Shown: positions 37,349-45,720 of the stretch, piece by piece
Numbering within the stretch: the first letter of the stretch is position 1
Layout of the letters: every line of letters begins with the position of its first letter
Assembly (NCBI GenBank): GCA_904419075.1
Contig: CAJFQM010000006.1
Span: forward strand, 1 to 64,000
DNA: 64,000 bases
DNA from: an uncultured Clostridia bacterium
Lineage (GTDB): Bacteria > Bacillota > Clostridia > Christensenellales > Borkfalkiaceae
Direction: 5' to 3'
Notes under the pieces: generated by a model
The model's database searches: none
The model's input: the letters and a program-made list of their open reading frames with translations, nothing else
What the model was told of the DNA's origin: nothing
Position numbers and translations under genes: made by a program

Positions 37349-37873
37349 AATCTGTAACGCAAGACTTCCGAAAGCTGGAACAAGAGAACCGTATTTAGAA
37401 ATAAATTCTCCAAATCTATCGGAAAAAGTTTTTTTCGGGAGTGTCTTAGTACGAATACATTCATTTAACGTATTAAGCAATTCATTGGCAAGAGCTCGTT
37501 CTTCGGGAGGAAGTTGAGAAATTTGATTGTTAATTTCCACTTGATTTGACCCGATTACTACATTCCCTCCTTGTACATTTCCAATTGTAATAGAGGGAGC
37601 GGGAGTCGAATTTGTAGGAATACAAACTGAAAGAATTATATCGGGATTAATAGGAAATTGAGAAATTACTTGAATATCTTTTACTACGTATTGACATTCT
37701 GTGTTTTCTTCTATCAGCAAATCATCTTTTTTGAAGTCATATTTAGAATAGTAAACTGTGATTTTATTATCAGTTTTGACCGCTTGTACCGAAAAAATTA
37801 ATTCACCTTTGCGATAAACATTATAGATTGAAGCCCCTTTTAGTTTAGAATCAATCAAATCGAGAAAATCCAT
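37328..37873 (-). CDS. Unknown lysogeny-region protein on the repressor strand
   Basis: A 181-residue protein with no recognised family. It has a beta-rich N-terminal 100 residues, a short glycine/asparagine segment (ITIGNVQGGNVVIGSNQ near residue 96), a helix (LPPEERALANELLNTLNE) and a hydrophobic C terminus (SLVPAFGSLALQILTF). It lies in the lysogeny region on the repressor strand, where prophages often carry superinfection-exclusion or anti-phage genes, and could be expressed in the lysogen. That role is inference from place only. Confidence 0.65.
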   Translation of the reverse strand: MDFLDLIDSKLKGASIYNVYRKGELIFSVQAVKTDNKITVYYSKYDFKKDDLLIEENTECQYVVKDIQVISQFPINPDIILSVCIPTNSTPAPSITIGNVQGGNVVIGSNQVEINNQISQLPPEERALANELLNTLNECIRTKTLPKKTFSDRFGEFISKYGSLVPAFGSLALQILTFIGK

Positions 37874-37951
37874 AAGTAAAACCCCTTAAAAATTATTTTC
37901 TAAATTATACCATAAAATTACAAAATACGCAACACAAAAAGGAGATGCAAT

Positions 37952-38146
37952 ATGAAATTACGTGAGCTATTAAAAGAGAAAGACATTCACGGTGCGCAGT
38001 TGGCGCGAAAGGTCGGCGTGGAGCGGTGTACGGTCAGTCGCTGGGAACGGGGAGAAATGCTTCCCAATATGAAACTGTTAAAACCGATAGCAAAAGCGTT
38101 GGACATAACGACGGACGAACTCATTGATATACTGCTGGAAAAATAA
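37952..38146 (+). CDS. XRE-family DNA-binding protein (Cro-like)
   Basis: A 64-residue single-domain regulator with helix-turn-helix GAQLARKVGVERCTVSRWERG (residues about 13-33). Strong Shine-Dalgarno AAAGGAG. Its place after the early promoter and opposite to the repressor suggests a Cro or early activator role. Confidence 0.85.
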   Translation: MKLRELLKEKDIHGAQLARKVGVERCTVSRWERGEMLPNMKLLKPIAKALDITTDELIDILLEK

Positions 38147-38195
38147 AAGTAATCAATTCGCTGTTGAGCGAGGAATAGGAGAAAGGAACATATAA

Positions 38196-38417
38196 ATGAT
38201 AAAGATGAATGAAGATGAAATTAGATATGTTTGTAAATTAATAAATGAAGTGCATGAAGCCGATAAATATTATATAATTTATCAGCCAATTCTAAACTTA
38301 TATAAGTGTGTATTCGTAAAGAATAACAAAGAAAAATGGGTATTGATTAATCCCAATAATAGTATAGGATTTATTATGAGTAAATTAGATATAATATTAT
38401 TTCGTTTAATGGGATAG
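38196..38417 (+). CDS. Small prophage protein of unknown function
   Basis: 73 residues, acidic N terminus then aromatic-rich middle (YYIIYQPILNLYKCVF). Shine-Dalgarno GGAG. No family recognised. It is part of the early rightward operon. Confidence 0.5.
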   Translation: MIKMNEDEIRYVCKLINEVHEADKYYIIYQPILNLYKCVFVKNNKEKWVLINPNNSIGFIMSKLDIILFRLMG

Positions 38418-38435
38418 TATATGGGGAGGGCGATA

Positions 38436-38687
38436 ATGGAGAAGAAAGAAAATGTCTGTCTTACAGCAATCGACGATGTGTATTTGTTGAGAATCCAAGT
38501 AACAGAAGAAAGCGGAGTCAAATGCTTTTTTGAAGTAACAATCTCAAAAGAAATCGATAAGATGTCTCATGATAAAGGGAAAAAACTTCTTGAAAGAATA
38601 GACCGATTATTTTATTCATGTCTTGACGATTTTCAAAAAAAAATTATCCGCGAACGAAAGTTAAAATCTGAAAAAAATAATCCATGA
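38436..38687 (+). CDS. Small prophage protein, paralogue of 37121-37348
   Basis: 83 residues. The start ATG 38436 has GGGGAGG upstream; an earlier ATG at 38421 lies inside that site. Sequence similarity to the 37121 product extends over most of both proteins (FFEVTISKEIDKM, then a helix with DDFQKKI). Function unknown. Confidence 0.6.
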   Translation: MEKKENVCLTAIDDVYLLRIQVTEESGVKCFFEVTISKEIDKMSHDKGKKLLERIDRLFYSCLDDFQKKIIRERKLKSEKNNP

Positions 38688-38703
38688 AGGAAAGAGAAAG
38701 AGA

Positions 38704-39093
38704 ATGGAAGTCTATATAGTAACTTCGGGAGAATATAGCGATTATAGGATAGAAGCTGTATTTAAGAGTGAGGAGAAAGCAAAAATATACGCTATGACAC
38801 ATGCATGCGATATTGAGCCTTGGGAGACCGAAGACGATAAAATAAAAGCAGATAAAAGTCTCTCTAAAAAAATTTGCTACAAATATCATTTTACTTATGA
38901 TAATCTTCGTAGTGAAATTAGGCTCATAGATAGAGAAATTTCAAAAATTGGGACGAATGAAATCAGTGAAAAACATTGGTCTTATAAAATTATTTATTAC
39001 GTCACTATTTATACCAGCGAGGGTTATGAAAAAGCTGAAAAGATAGCATTAGATTTAATAGCAAAATACAAAGCACAGAAAGAAGGTGTTTAA
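38704..39093 (+). CDS. Phage protein with an N-terminal activity-monitor-like segment
   Basis: 129 residues beginning MEVYIVTSGEYSDYRIEAVF, a start common to small phage proteins of the DUF7336 type, followed by FKSEEKAKIYA and a C-terminal helix. Function unknown. Confidence 0.6.
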   Translation: MEVYIVTSGEYSDYRIEAVFKSEEKAKIYAMTHACDIEPWETEDDKIKADKSLSKKICYKYHFTYDNLRSEIRLIDREISKIGTNEISEKHWSYKIIYYVTIYTSEGYEKAEKIALDLIAKYKAQKEGV

Positions 39094-39110
39094 TTACAAG
39101 GAGAAAGAGA

Positions 39111-39278
39111 ATGAAACTTCCAATTTACATAGAAGGGAAGAAATATAAACTAAGCTATTTCAAATACATAGCATATCACTCATTGAAACGAATAGAGCGC
39201 TTGGAGAAGAAAATAACTCGATTGGAAAACGAATTAAAGAAGTGGGAAGTAGAAAGCCATGAAAGAAATAAAACTTGA
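39111..39278 (+). CDS. Small coiled-coil prophage protein
   Basis: 55 residues with a clear heptad stretch (RIERLEKKITRLENELKKW). Shine-Dalgarno GGAGAAAG lies before the ATG. It overlaps the next gene by 20 bases. Function unknown. Confidence 0.55.
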   Translation: MKLPIYIEGKKYKLSYFKYIAYHSLKRIERLEKKITRLENELKKWEVESHERNKT

Positions 39279-39501
39279 AGTATTACGAGTAAATCTGTTA
39301 GGAATACAGTTTTGCTGCAATCTTTCGCCTGATGAGATGAAAGATAGGAAAGAAGAAGCAGAAAACATGCTTCCATATATCCCTGAATTTTTGGGTAGTC
39401 GTCTGAAAATAGAGCTTGAAGGCACTATTTTCGGAATTGATTTATCCCCCGTCCCGTGTGATAACAAAGAGGGATATTGGCATTATTTGGCTTTTTCTTG
39501 A
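39259..39501 (+). CDS. Small prophage protein of unknown function
   Basis: 80 residues. No family recognised. Start inside the end of the previous gene, behind GGGAAG; the reading frame and overlap fit early phage operons. The next genes downstream are on the opposite strand. Confidence 0.5.
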   Translation: MKEIKLEVLRVNLLGIQFCCNLSPDEMKDRKEEAENMLPYIPEFLGSRLKIELEGTIFGIDLSPVPCDNKEGYWHYLAFS

Positions 39502-39579
39502 TAAGATCCCAACTTTTTCAAGCCATCCCCAACAAGGAGAACCAAATAACTTATGATTTCAATTTTAGCGATTATAATT

Positions 39580-40095
39580 TCAAGTATAGTTATTATTTGT
39601 TGCGTTGGGAATATAGTCACCACAGAGTGCGCGGCTCGTCAATCGCTTCGGGCGCTTGGAACCTACACGATAAAAATAGAAACTGACCCCGATTTCACCA
39701 TGAAGCAATTCGGAATCGATATTAGGGAATACGAAAACCCCAATGCCGCTTTGGAATGGCAAGATAGATATTGGAGTACGGAGCTGATTGTCTTTGATAG
39801 AAATTTCGTTTCCGTTAGTCTTAGCCAAACAGATACGAGAGGTATTGAAAGTTTCACCTATTTCTATACTGCCAAATTCTCTATTTCCGATAACGACTTT
39901 CGCTCGTTCTATGCTTCCTGAAACGGGTGAAGAATTAGAATATTTCACCACTACGGCAAGAAGCTTATATGTTTTTGAATAAACGCAAGCGTCTGTTTTT
40001 AATTTGATATGCGGTCGAGCGTTCCAAAAGGTACAGAAAACCGAAACCCCAAGAGCAATAACAGAAACTATAATGGCGATAATATCTAAAACCAT
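39580..40095 (-). CDS. Membrane-anchored protein of the second immunity cassette
   Basis: 171 residues: an N-terminal helix (IIAIIVSVIALGVSVF), then a beta-rich domain of about 120 residues that would be cytoplasmic or external depending on topology. The RPHIKLKTDACVY and VVKYSNSS segments look like an immunoglobulin-type beta fold. The start ATG 40095 has GAGGGGTG. It lies 9 bp after the XRE gene at 40105-40293 in the same operon, so it is controlled by that switch. Possible exclusion or immunity protein (inference). Confidence 0.65.
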   Translation of the reverse strand: MVLDIIAIIVSVIALGVSVFCTFWNARPHIKLKTDACVYSKTYKLLAVVVKYSNSSPVSGSIERAKVVIGNREFGSIEIGETFNTSRICLAKTNGNEISIKDNQLRTPISILPFQSGIGVFVFPNIDSELLHGEIGVSFYFYRVGSKRPKRLTSRALCGDYIPNATNNNYT

Positions 40096-40104
40096 AATCA
40101 CCCC

Positions 40105-40293
40105 TCAATCAGGGTAAAGTTCTTCGACGGTAGTTTTCAAGACTTTTGCAATTTGGATAGCGACTAAAACAGAAGGGATTACTTTTCCATACTCATAGCT
40201 TTGATATAACCGTTCTCCAATGTTAACAGCTTTTGCTACTTGTGATTGAGTTAAGTGACAAGCCTTTCTTTTTTCAGCAATTTTGTTTTCCAT
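40105..40293 (-). CDS. XRE-family regulator of the second immunity cassette (leftward)
   Basis: 62 residues, only a helix-turn-helix domain (TQSQVAKAVNIGERLYQSYEYG). It is a paralogue of the divergent 40415-40612 gene; both share the GERLYQSYE/GVRLYQNYE recognition region and TTVEELY/TTVEKLF end. The Shine-Dalgarno site is GAGGG. Probable repressor of the embedded switch. Confidence 0.85.
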   Translation of the reverse strand: MENKIAEKRKACHLTQSQVAKAVNIGERLYQSYEYGKVIPSVLVAIQIAKVLKTTVEELYPD

Positions 40294-40335
40294 AAACGCC
40301 CTCGAAAATTTCAAAAAATATTTTATAAAAAACAC

Positions 40336-40395
40336 TTGACACGATAAATATAACGTGCTATAATGAAGATACAAACACGATATATTTGACGTGTT
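40336..40395 (+). promoter_or_regulatory. Divergent promoter and operators of the second switch
   Basis: Rightward promoter TTGACA (40336-40341), 17 bp, TATAAT (40359-40364). Two operators with the pattern CACG-N10-CGTG: one at 40340-40357 inside the promoter, one at 40374-40395 (AACACG and CGTGTT arms) in the leader. A third related site is at 40611-40628. A possible leftward -10 (TATAAA on the minus strand at 40322-40327) would place the first operator over its -35 region. Confidence 0.8.
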
Positions 40396-40414
40396 GAGTA
40401 TAACAGGAGGTACA

Positions 40415-40612
40415 ATGAACAACTTGAAGAAGCGCAGGGAAGAATTAAACCTGACGCAAAAACAAGTAGCAGACACAGCAAAAGTTGGCGTACGGCTCTA
40501 TCAAAATTATGAAACAAATAGAGTAGAGCCGGGCGTCAACACCGCTATAAAAATAGCAGAAGTCTTAGAAACGACCGTGGAAAAGTTATTCAAAGACAAA
40601 ACTATTATATAA
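40415..40612 (+). CDS. XRE-family regulator of the second immunity cassette (rightward)
   Basis: 65 residues with helix-turn-helix TQKQVADTAKVGVRLYQNYE. Start ATG 40415 behind AGGAGG. It is divergent from, and similar to, the 40105-40293 product, forming a CI/Cro-like pair with near-identical recognition helices, so both may bind the same operators. Its stop codon lies in the third operator copy. Confidence 0.88.
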   Translation: MNNLKKRREELNLTQKQVADTAKVGVRLYQNYETNRVEPGVNTAIKIAEVLETTVEKLFKDKTII

Positions 40613-40628
40613 CGAAATTTTTGACGTG
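40611..40628 (+). promoter_or_regulatory. Third operator copy of the second switch
   Basis: AACG-N10-CGTG, with ATTTTTGA in the spacer as in the 40374 site (ATATTTGA). It begins within the stop codon of the rightward regulator. Confidence 0.55.
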
Positions 40629-40645
40629 TCAAGCAAAAAAGAGAA

Positions 40646-41017
40646 ATGAGGTATCAAAGAATCGACATGGAGAAATTCAGTAGCAAAAGAATGTGGTGGA
40701 CGTATGAGAACGGAAAGTTGGTGGCAGAGAAAGACATCAGCCGAGACCCGTTCGGGACGTTTGAAATCGGATTCAGACAGGATTTGGAAAACGGGGCGGT
40801 GATAGTGGAGATAGAGAACAGAGACTATCCGTCGTTGAACAGAGCGCCTGTCGGATATGAGAGTTTTCCTGCGGCTGTGGAAGCGATAGCGGAGTACTTT
40901 GAAGGAATAGACGAGAAAGCGAAGAAAGTCTCTCAGAACGTAAAAGAGAGGGCGAAACAAGCGTCAAGGTATATCATAGCACAAGAGATTGAAAGGATTT
41001 CAAGGGAGGGCATGTAA
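40646..41017 (+). CDS. Early prophage protein of unknown function
   Basis: 123 residues: a beta-rich N-terminal half and a helical, charged C-terminal half (EGIDEKAKKVSQNVKERAKQA). No family recognised. The start is uncertain; ATG 40667 with GAGGT upstream is an alternative. Confidence 0.55.
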   Translation: MRYQRIDMEKFSSKRMWWTYENGKLVAEKDISRDPFGTFEIGFRQDLENGAVIVEIENRDYPSLNRAPVGYESFPAAVEAIAEYFEGIDEKAKKVSQNVKERAKQASRYIIAQEIERISREGM

Positions 41018-41018
41018 G

Positions 41019-41318
41019 ATGACTGAGTTAGAGCGTAAGGAAGCATTGAAGACAAAACTTCAAAGTATTTGTCGCAGGCATGAAAACGGCGAGCCGCTGG
41101 ACGAAGACGAGCGGTACATATTTCAAGACATAGAGTATTTGAATTATCACGAATCTTTGGGCCGAAATATCCATGAATTTCTTGACCTTGCGGACAATTT
41201 AGGCTTATTCGACCATAGAGCGGAGGAAAAGGAGCTTTGGGCGTTAAAAGGAATAATAAAAAACCTTGAAGCGAAATTAAAGATTTACGAATCCGCGTTT
41301 CAGTGGATGGAGGCATGA
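41019..41318 (+). CDS. Early prophage protein of unknown function
   Basis: 99 residues, mainly helical and acidic. ATG 41019 follows GGGAGGG. It is adjacent to the stop of the previous gene and is part of a tightly packed early operon. Confidence 0.55.
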   Translation: MTELERKEALKTKLQSICRRHENGEPLDEDERYIFQDIEYLNYHESLGRNIHEFLDLADNLGLFDHRAEEKELWALKGIIKNLEAKLKIYESAFQWMEA

Positions 41319-41319
41319 C

Positions 41320-41832
41320 ATGAAACTTTTGATAGAGAATGGGAAAGTGGCATGTACTCTTGAAGGAAAGAACGGAAAATTTTTGCATGACTGTTATTTA
41401 ATATTCGGCGGGTATATAAACGGAAAACTCAGAATGAGGGAAGGGAACGTGGAAAGCGAATATAAAAGGCTTGACGCATTGATAAGCCATGCAGAAAGAA
41501 ACGGAATCGAGATAGCTGAAGAAGTAAGAATCCGTCTAAAAGAGTTAAAAGGACAGTACGAAGAAAACGAATTAAAACGGATAGAGGCAGAGGAACAGGC
41601 TAAAAAAGAGCAAGAGTGGAAGAGCTTGAAAGAGAACGGGTGTAAAGGCTGTAAAAACTGTTTCCGAGTATATCAAGGAGAGGACGATTATATTTGTGAA
41701 GCGACGAAAGAGGAGCTGGATATAGGGAATCGCCCGACATACGATTATATAAATCATGTGTACCGACTGTTTAATTACGTGCCGTTCCCGACAGATAAAT
41801 GTCCGTTTAATACGGAAAGGAGGGCGGAATAA
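41320..41832 (+). CDS. Early prophage protein with a cysteine cluster
   Basis: 170 residues: helical middle, then a cysteine-rich segment (NGCKGCKNCFRVYQGEDDYIC, residues about 107-127, and a later KCPF) that could bind zinc. The stop overlaps the ERF gene start by one base. Function unknown. Confidence 0.6.
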   Translation: MKLLIENGKVACTLEGKNGKFLHDCYLIFGGYINGKLRMREGNVESEYKRLDALISHAERNGIEIAEEVRIRLKELKGQYEENELKRIEAEEQAKKEQEWKSLKENGCKGCKNCFRVYQGEDDYICEATKEELDIGNRPTYDYINHVYRLFNYVPFPTDKCPFNTERRAE

Positions 41833-42509
41833 TGACGATATACGAGAAGTTGTTATCGATACAAACAGAATTAAAAGCACCGAAAAGTCAATATAACTCA
41901 TTCGGGAAATATAATTATCGGAATTGTGAGGATATATTGGAGGCGGTAAAGCCGTTATGCGCCAAATACAAGGCAGTAAGCGTAATGGGGGACGAGGTAA
42001 TCCAAATCGGAGAAAGATATTATATAAAGTCCACAGCGCGGCTGATAGACCTTGAAAGTGAGGGAGTGGTAGAAAATACGGCATACGCCCGGGAAGAAGC
42101 GGAAAAGAAGGGAATGGACGGAAGTCAGGTAACGGGAGCGAGTTCTTCATACGCAAGGAAATACGCATTAAACGGATTATTTGCGATAGACGATACGAAA
42201 GACAGCGACACGACAAATAACGGACAGACGGCCCCCAAGGAAGCGACGAAGGCAAAACAGACGGCCAAGACGGAAGAATGGAAACTGACGAAAAGCGAGC
42301 TTGTGACAAAGTTCGGAGACGTGGTGAGCAACGCGGAGAAATGTATCGCGTATTACGAAAAGTCGCTGGGAGATATTCCGTATAGCGAATGGGACGAAGA
42401 GACGTGCAAGGCAATCAGGAAAGACCTTGAAAAGAAACGTCAGCAGAAGAAAAAGAAAGAGCAGAAGGAGACGGAGGAAGTAGAATCTCCGTTCCCGCTT
42501 GAGGATTGA
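41832..42509 (+). CDS. erf: ERF-family single-strand annealing recombinase
   Basis: Anneals single-stranded DNA for phage recombination and genome circularisation. The ERF core is in residues 1-120: KSQYNSFGKYNYRNCEDIL and the signature GSQVTGASSSYARKYAL. A charged lysine/glutamate-rich linker and a C-terminal acidic tip ending in PFPLED follow, the tip of the kind that binds SSB-like partners. 225 residues. The replication protein gene overlaps its end. Confidence 0.92.
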   Translation: MTIYEKLLSIQTELKAPKSQYNSFGKYNYRNCEDILEAVKPLCAKYKAVSVMGDEVIQIGERYYIKSTARLIDLESEGVVENTAYAREEAEKKGMDGSQVTGASSSYARKYALNGLFAIDDTKDSDTTNNGQTAPKEATKAKQTAKTEEWKLTKSELVTKFGDVVSNAEKCIAYYEKSLGDIPYSEWDEETCKAIRKDLEKKRQQKKKKEQKETEEVESPFPLED

Positions 42510-42523
42510 GGGAGATGAGTAAC

Positions 42524-43246
42524 ATGCAAAGAGATAGCTTTGTTTTTTATAAATCATATGCAGAAGCATTACATGAACTCACTGACAAGCAAAGGCTTTC
42601 CGTTTATGACGCGCTTGTAAAATTCGCGATATACGGAGAAGAGTCGAAATTGTCCGGATTGTCAAAGGCGATATTTGTTCTTATGAGGCCGCAAATAGAA
42701 GCGAATAACAAAAAATACGAAAATGGAATGAAAGGAGCAGAGGCTGGGTCGAAGGGTGGCAGACCGAGGAAAAACCCCGTTGCCGATACAAATAAAAACG
42801 GCGGTGAGGTTATAAAAAATAACCCCTTAGGGGTTTTTGAAAATAACCCCGAAAAAACCCCTAATGAAAATGTAAATGTAAATGAAAAAGAAAAAAGATC
42901 TATCGATCTAAAAAAGAAACCGGAAAGTGAACCGACGGGGATAAAACAAGAGCTTGAAAGCGAATTTAAGAGCACCCCTTTATCAGCCTTTCTGCAAGCA
43001 TATCCTGCGATAGAGGTGGATATAACCAGCACGACACAACTATACGGGAAGGATTTCGATCGTGTTGCGAGAGCGTTTGAAAACAGCGAGTATTTGCGAA
43101 CCCAAGCGAAATCGCTCAGTTGGATATGCAAGTTTTACACGAAAATCGTTAACGGAGGATACGACGGGAACGGAAGAGCAGAGTTCGCCGACGGCGAGGA
43201 AGAAGGCGGAGGCCGTCCGCCGCGGGTGGAGTACCGCGTTCTATGA
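42524..43246 (+). CDS. Phage replication initiation-like protein (DUF6291 type)
   Basis: 240 residues. The N-terminal DUF6291-like region (RDSFVFYKSYAEALHEL, then EANNKKYENGMKGAEAGSKGGRPRK) is common in Firmicutes phage replication proteins. The C-terminal part (residues about 145-220) resembles replisome organisers. ATG 42524 is chosen because GGGAG lies 9 bases upstream. It precedes the helicase gene. Confidence 0.75.
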   Translation: MQRDSFVFYKSYAEALHELTDKQRLSVYDALVKFAIYGEESKLSGLSKAIFVLMRPQIEANNKKYENGMKGAEAGSKGGRPRKNPVADTNKNGGEVIKNNPLGVFENNPEKTPNENVNVNEKEKRSIDLKKKPESEPTGIKQELESEFKSTPLSAFLQAYPAIEVDITSTTQLYGKDFDRVARAFENSEYLRTQAKSLSWICKFYTKIVNGGYDGNGRAEFADGEEEGGGRPPRVEYRVL

Positions 43247-43267
43247 GTTCGGGGTTGGAGGAGTTGC

Positions 43268-44239
43268 ATGGGATTTATAGGTTTTTCGGGGATAGCCGAC
43301 GCGCGGTTTGACGAGCGGGATTATCTGAAAACAGGTATAGACAGGCTGGACAAAGCGATAGTGGGGCTCGGATTAGGGCATTTGGTAATCGTTACAGGGC
43401 CGAGAGCGGGAGGGAAGACGACGCTGATCGGGCAACTAACGAACAATTTCATCGACCGCGGATATTCAGGACTGCTCGCTTCGTTTGAAATGGCAAACCC
43501 GCGTTTGAAAAATTGGCTGCTGTTGCAAGCGCTCGGCCCTGAAAATCTGCGCGGATTCACAACGTCGAACGGAAAGGAGTTGTTTTATCCGAAAACAACC
43601 GAATTAAAGCAAGCAGCGGAAACATGGATAGACCGCAAACTGAAAGTTTACGACAACGTTTCATTCAAGCGAAACGACATATCGAAGGCGATCGGTGAGG
43701 AGATAGAAGCGAATCCGAATTTGAAATTCGTCGTATTGGATAACCTGATGAAAATCGAATTTGACGGTCGGGCAGACAGCAAATGGGAGGAACAGTCACA
43801 AATCGTGAAGGGATTGCAGAAATACGCTCAGGAACATCACATTTGTGTTATCTTGGTGGCCCACCCGAACAAAGTGAAAACGTTACCGCGAATTGAGGAC
43901 GTAGGCGGAAGCGGGGACATCATAAACACGGCGGATACGGTGCTAATGGTACACCGAATCACGAATGATTTCAAAAAGCGAGCATGGGAAATGTTCCGCT
44001 GGTCGGAGGGGAATCCTGCATTTGAGTATTCCAACATAATCGAAGTGGCGAAAGACCGAGAGTTCGGGGCAGACGATACAATGGTCGGGGTATACTTTGA
44101 CCCTCGTTCCAAGAGGTTCTTGAACTATCCCGGGGAAGAAATCCGATACGGCTGGGAGGTAAGCCCGACGCAAGAAAAAATAGCGATAGGGGAAGTAACA
44201 TTGACGGAGTTAAGAGACGACGAAGAAGCACCGTTTTGA
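43268..44239 (+). CDS. DnaB-like replicative helicase (RecA fold)
   Basis: 323 residues with only the ATPase domain of DnaB-type helicases. Walker A is GPRAGGKTT near residue 45, Walker B FVVLDNL near 160, and ILVAHPNK with SGDIINTADTVL corresponds to later DnaB motifs. It lacks the N-terminal primase-binding domain. A helicase role in prophage replication is inferred from position after the initiator-like gene. Confidence 0.85.
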   Translation: MGFIGFSGIADARFDERDYLKTGIDRLDKAIVGLGLGHLVIVTGPRAGGKTTLIGQLTNNFIDRGYSGLLASFEMANPRLKNWLLLQALGPENLRGFTTSNGKELFYPKTTELKQAAETWIDRKLKVYDNVSFKRNDISKAIGEEIEANPNLKFVVLDNLMKIEFDGRADSKWEEQSQIVKGLQKYAQEHHICVILVAHPNKVKTLPRIEDVGGSGDIINTADTVLMVHRITNDFKKRAWEMFRWSEGNPAFEYSNIIEVAKDREFGADDTMVGVYFDPRSKRFLNYPGEEIRYGWEVSPTQEKIAIGEVTLTELRDDEEAPF

Positions 44240-44250
44240 AGGAGGCGGAA

Positions 44251-44646
44251 ATGGGCGAATACAATGCGAAAGATTTATGTGCGGTGTTATCGCAGGTATT
44301 CCAAAAAACAAATCAAGTGTTCTTCTCGTATGCTTGGCGGGAAAAGTTAGAAGAAATCATGACCGAGGAAAAGCGGTACGGACATTTGGTGGAATGGTTG
44401 AATCGAGAAATAGAGCTATGCGAAAGTGTGATAAACGTATTTGCGCCGGCAGACAGAACAAAGGATTATCAAAAAGGAAACCTTGTGACGTACATGGAGC
44501 AAATCCAAAAGCTGGCAATATTGATACATTCTCGGGAGTTACTTTTGGATAGTCGGACGACCAAGGAAATGCGTGAAAATATCGAATATACGTTGGGGAA
44601 GCTATACGGAATCCATTACAACGAAGAATTAGAAAGTTACGTATAG
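44251..44646 (+). CDS. Early prophage protein of unknown function
   Basis: 131 residues, helical. Shine-Dalgarno AAGGAGG before ATG 44251. No family recognised. It sits between the helicase and a run of small genes. Confidence 0.55.
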   Translation: MGEYNAKDLCAVLSQVFQKTNQVFFSYAWREKLEEIMTEEKRYGHLVEWLNREIELCESVINVFAPADRTKDYQKGNLVTYMEQIQKLAILIHSRELLLDSRTTKEMRENIEYTLGKLYGIHYNEELESYV

Positions 44647-44658
44647 GAGGGCGAAGGA

Positions 44659-44826
44659 ATGAGTATGACACTAAGAGAACGATTGGAAGCATGGGCAATC
44701 TTTTACAGGGATAAAGCAAGACAGCCTGAAAACGCCGATAAAGCGTCGTTATATGAGGGTTACGCCGCAGGAATAAAGCGTGCAATTTATGAGATAGAGA
44801 AGGAGACGGGAGATGACGCAGAATGA
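44659..44826 (+). CDS. Small early prophage protein
   Basis: 55 residues, helical (RERLEAWAIFYRDKA, then YEGYAAGIKRAIYEIEKE). GGAGG lies upstream. It overlaps the next gene by 14 bases. Function unknown. Confidence 0.5.
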   Translation: MSMTLRERLEAWAIFYRDKARQPENADKASLYEGYAAGIKRAIYEIEKETGDDAE

Positions 44827-45049
44827 AGAGGTGTTGAGGCACCTGCTTGTTAACGGGAGTATCACGAGTCGAGAAGCAATGGAGAAATACGGGATCATGA
44901 GATTGGGAGCGCGGATATACGAGTTGAAGAAGCAAGGATATCCGATAAAGACATATTTGCGGATAGGTAAATCGAGGAACGGAGAAAGCATGGTGTATGC
45001 GGAATACCGAATGGAGAGACAAGAGGAAGCGCGGAGGCTGTGGAGATGA
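44813..45049 (+). CDS. Phage helix-turn-helix protein
   Basis: 78 residues of a winged helix type common in phages (LLVNGSITSREAMEKYGIMRLGARIYELKKQG). Probably DNA-binding. Its stop overlaps the methyltransferase start (ATGA). Confidence 0.8.
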   Translation: MTQNEEVLRHLLVNGSITSREAMEKYGIMRLGARIYELKKQGYPIKTYLRIGKSRNGESMVYAEYRMERQEEARRLWR

Positions 45050-45720
45050 GAGTACTTGTAGCGTGCGAGGAAAGTCAACGTGTGTGCATCGCTTTTCGTG
45101 AAAAGGGTCATGAGGCATATAGCTGCGACATACAGCCATGTAGCGGAGGATATCCCGAGTGGCATATCCAGGGAGATGTTTTACCGATACTTAACGGAAA
45201 ATGTTCATTCTTTACGGAAAATTTAAGTTTACATACGATTTCAGACAGGTGGGATATGATAATCGCGCATCCGCCTTGTACCTATCTTACCGCAACGGCA
45301 AACCGATGGTTGGATACGGGAAAATACGGAAAGAAAGCCTGGGAAAGGATAGTTGAACAGCGAAAAGCGATAGCGTTTTTTTATCGATTCGTAATGGCGG
45401 ATTGCAATAAAATAGCAATAGAAAACCCATTGGGAGCATTATCGAGTGCATATAGAGAGTGTGATCAAATCATACAACCGTGGCAATTCGGTGATCCATA
45501 CGAAAAACGGACATGTTTATGGTTGAAAGGATTATCTAAATTGAAACCTACCAACATAGTAACACCACCTCCAAGGCATTTTTTCAAATCAAGTAACTCA
45601 ATGCCGGAATGGTATGTAAAACTTAATAATCTACCGAAAGAGGAACGAAGCCGAGAACGAAGCAAGACCTTTCCGGGAATAGCGAAAGCCATGGCAGAAC
45701 AATGGGGAGGCGAAGTATGA
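45046..45720 (+). CDS. DNA methyltransferase-like protein
   Basis: 224 residues. VLVACEESQRVCIAFREKGHEA is a SAM-binding-like start, AHPPCTYLTATANRWL holds the Pro-Cys of cytosine-5 methyltransferases (motif IV) and AIENPLG resembles motif VI. It is much shorter than typical C5 enzymes and lacks an obvious target recognition domain, as in many phage homologues. Activity is uncertain. Confidence 0.75.
   Translation: MRVLVACEESQRVCIAFREKGHEAYSCDIQPCSGGYPEWHIQGDVLPILNGKCSFFTENLSLHTISDRWDMIIAHPPCTYLTATANRWLDTGKYGKKAWERIVEQRKAIAFFYRFVMADCNKIAIENPLGALSSAYRECDQIIQPWQFGDPYEKRTCLWLKGLSKLKPTNIVTPPPRHFFKSSNSMPEWYVKLNNLPKEERSRERSKTFPGIAKAMAEQWGGEV

Noticed and set aside
39553-39921. 122-codon plus-strand frame opposite the cassette membrane protein
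   Set aside because: The minus-strand frame has GAGGGGTG before its ATG, a clean membrane helix and a regulator partner, so it is the better gene; both are unlikely to be real.
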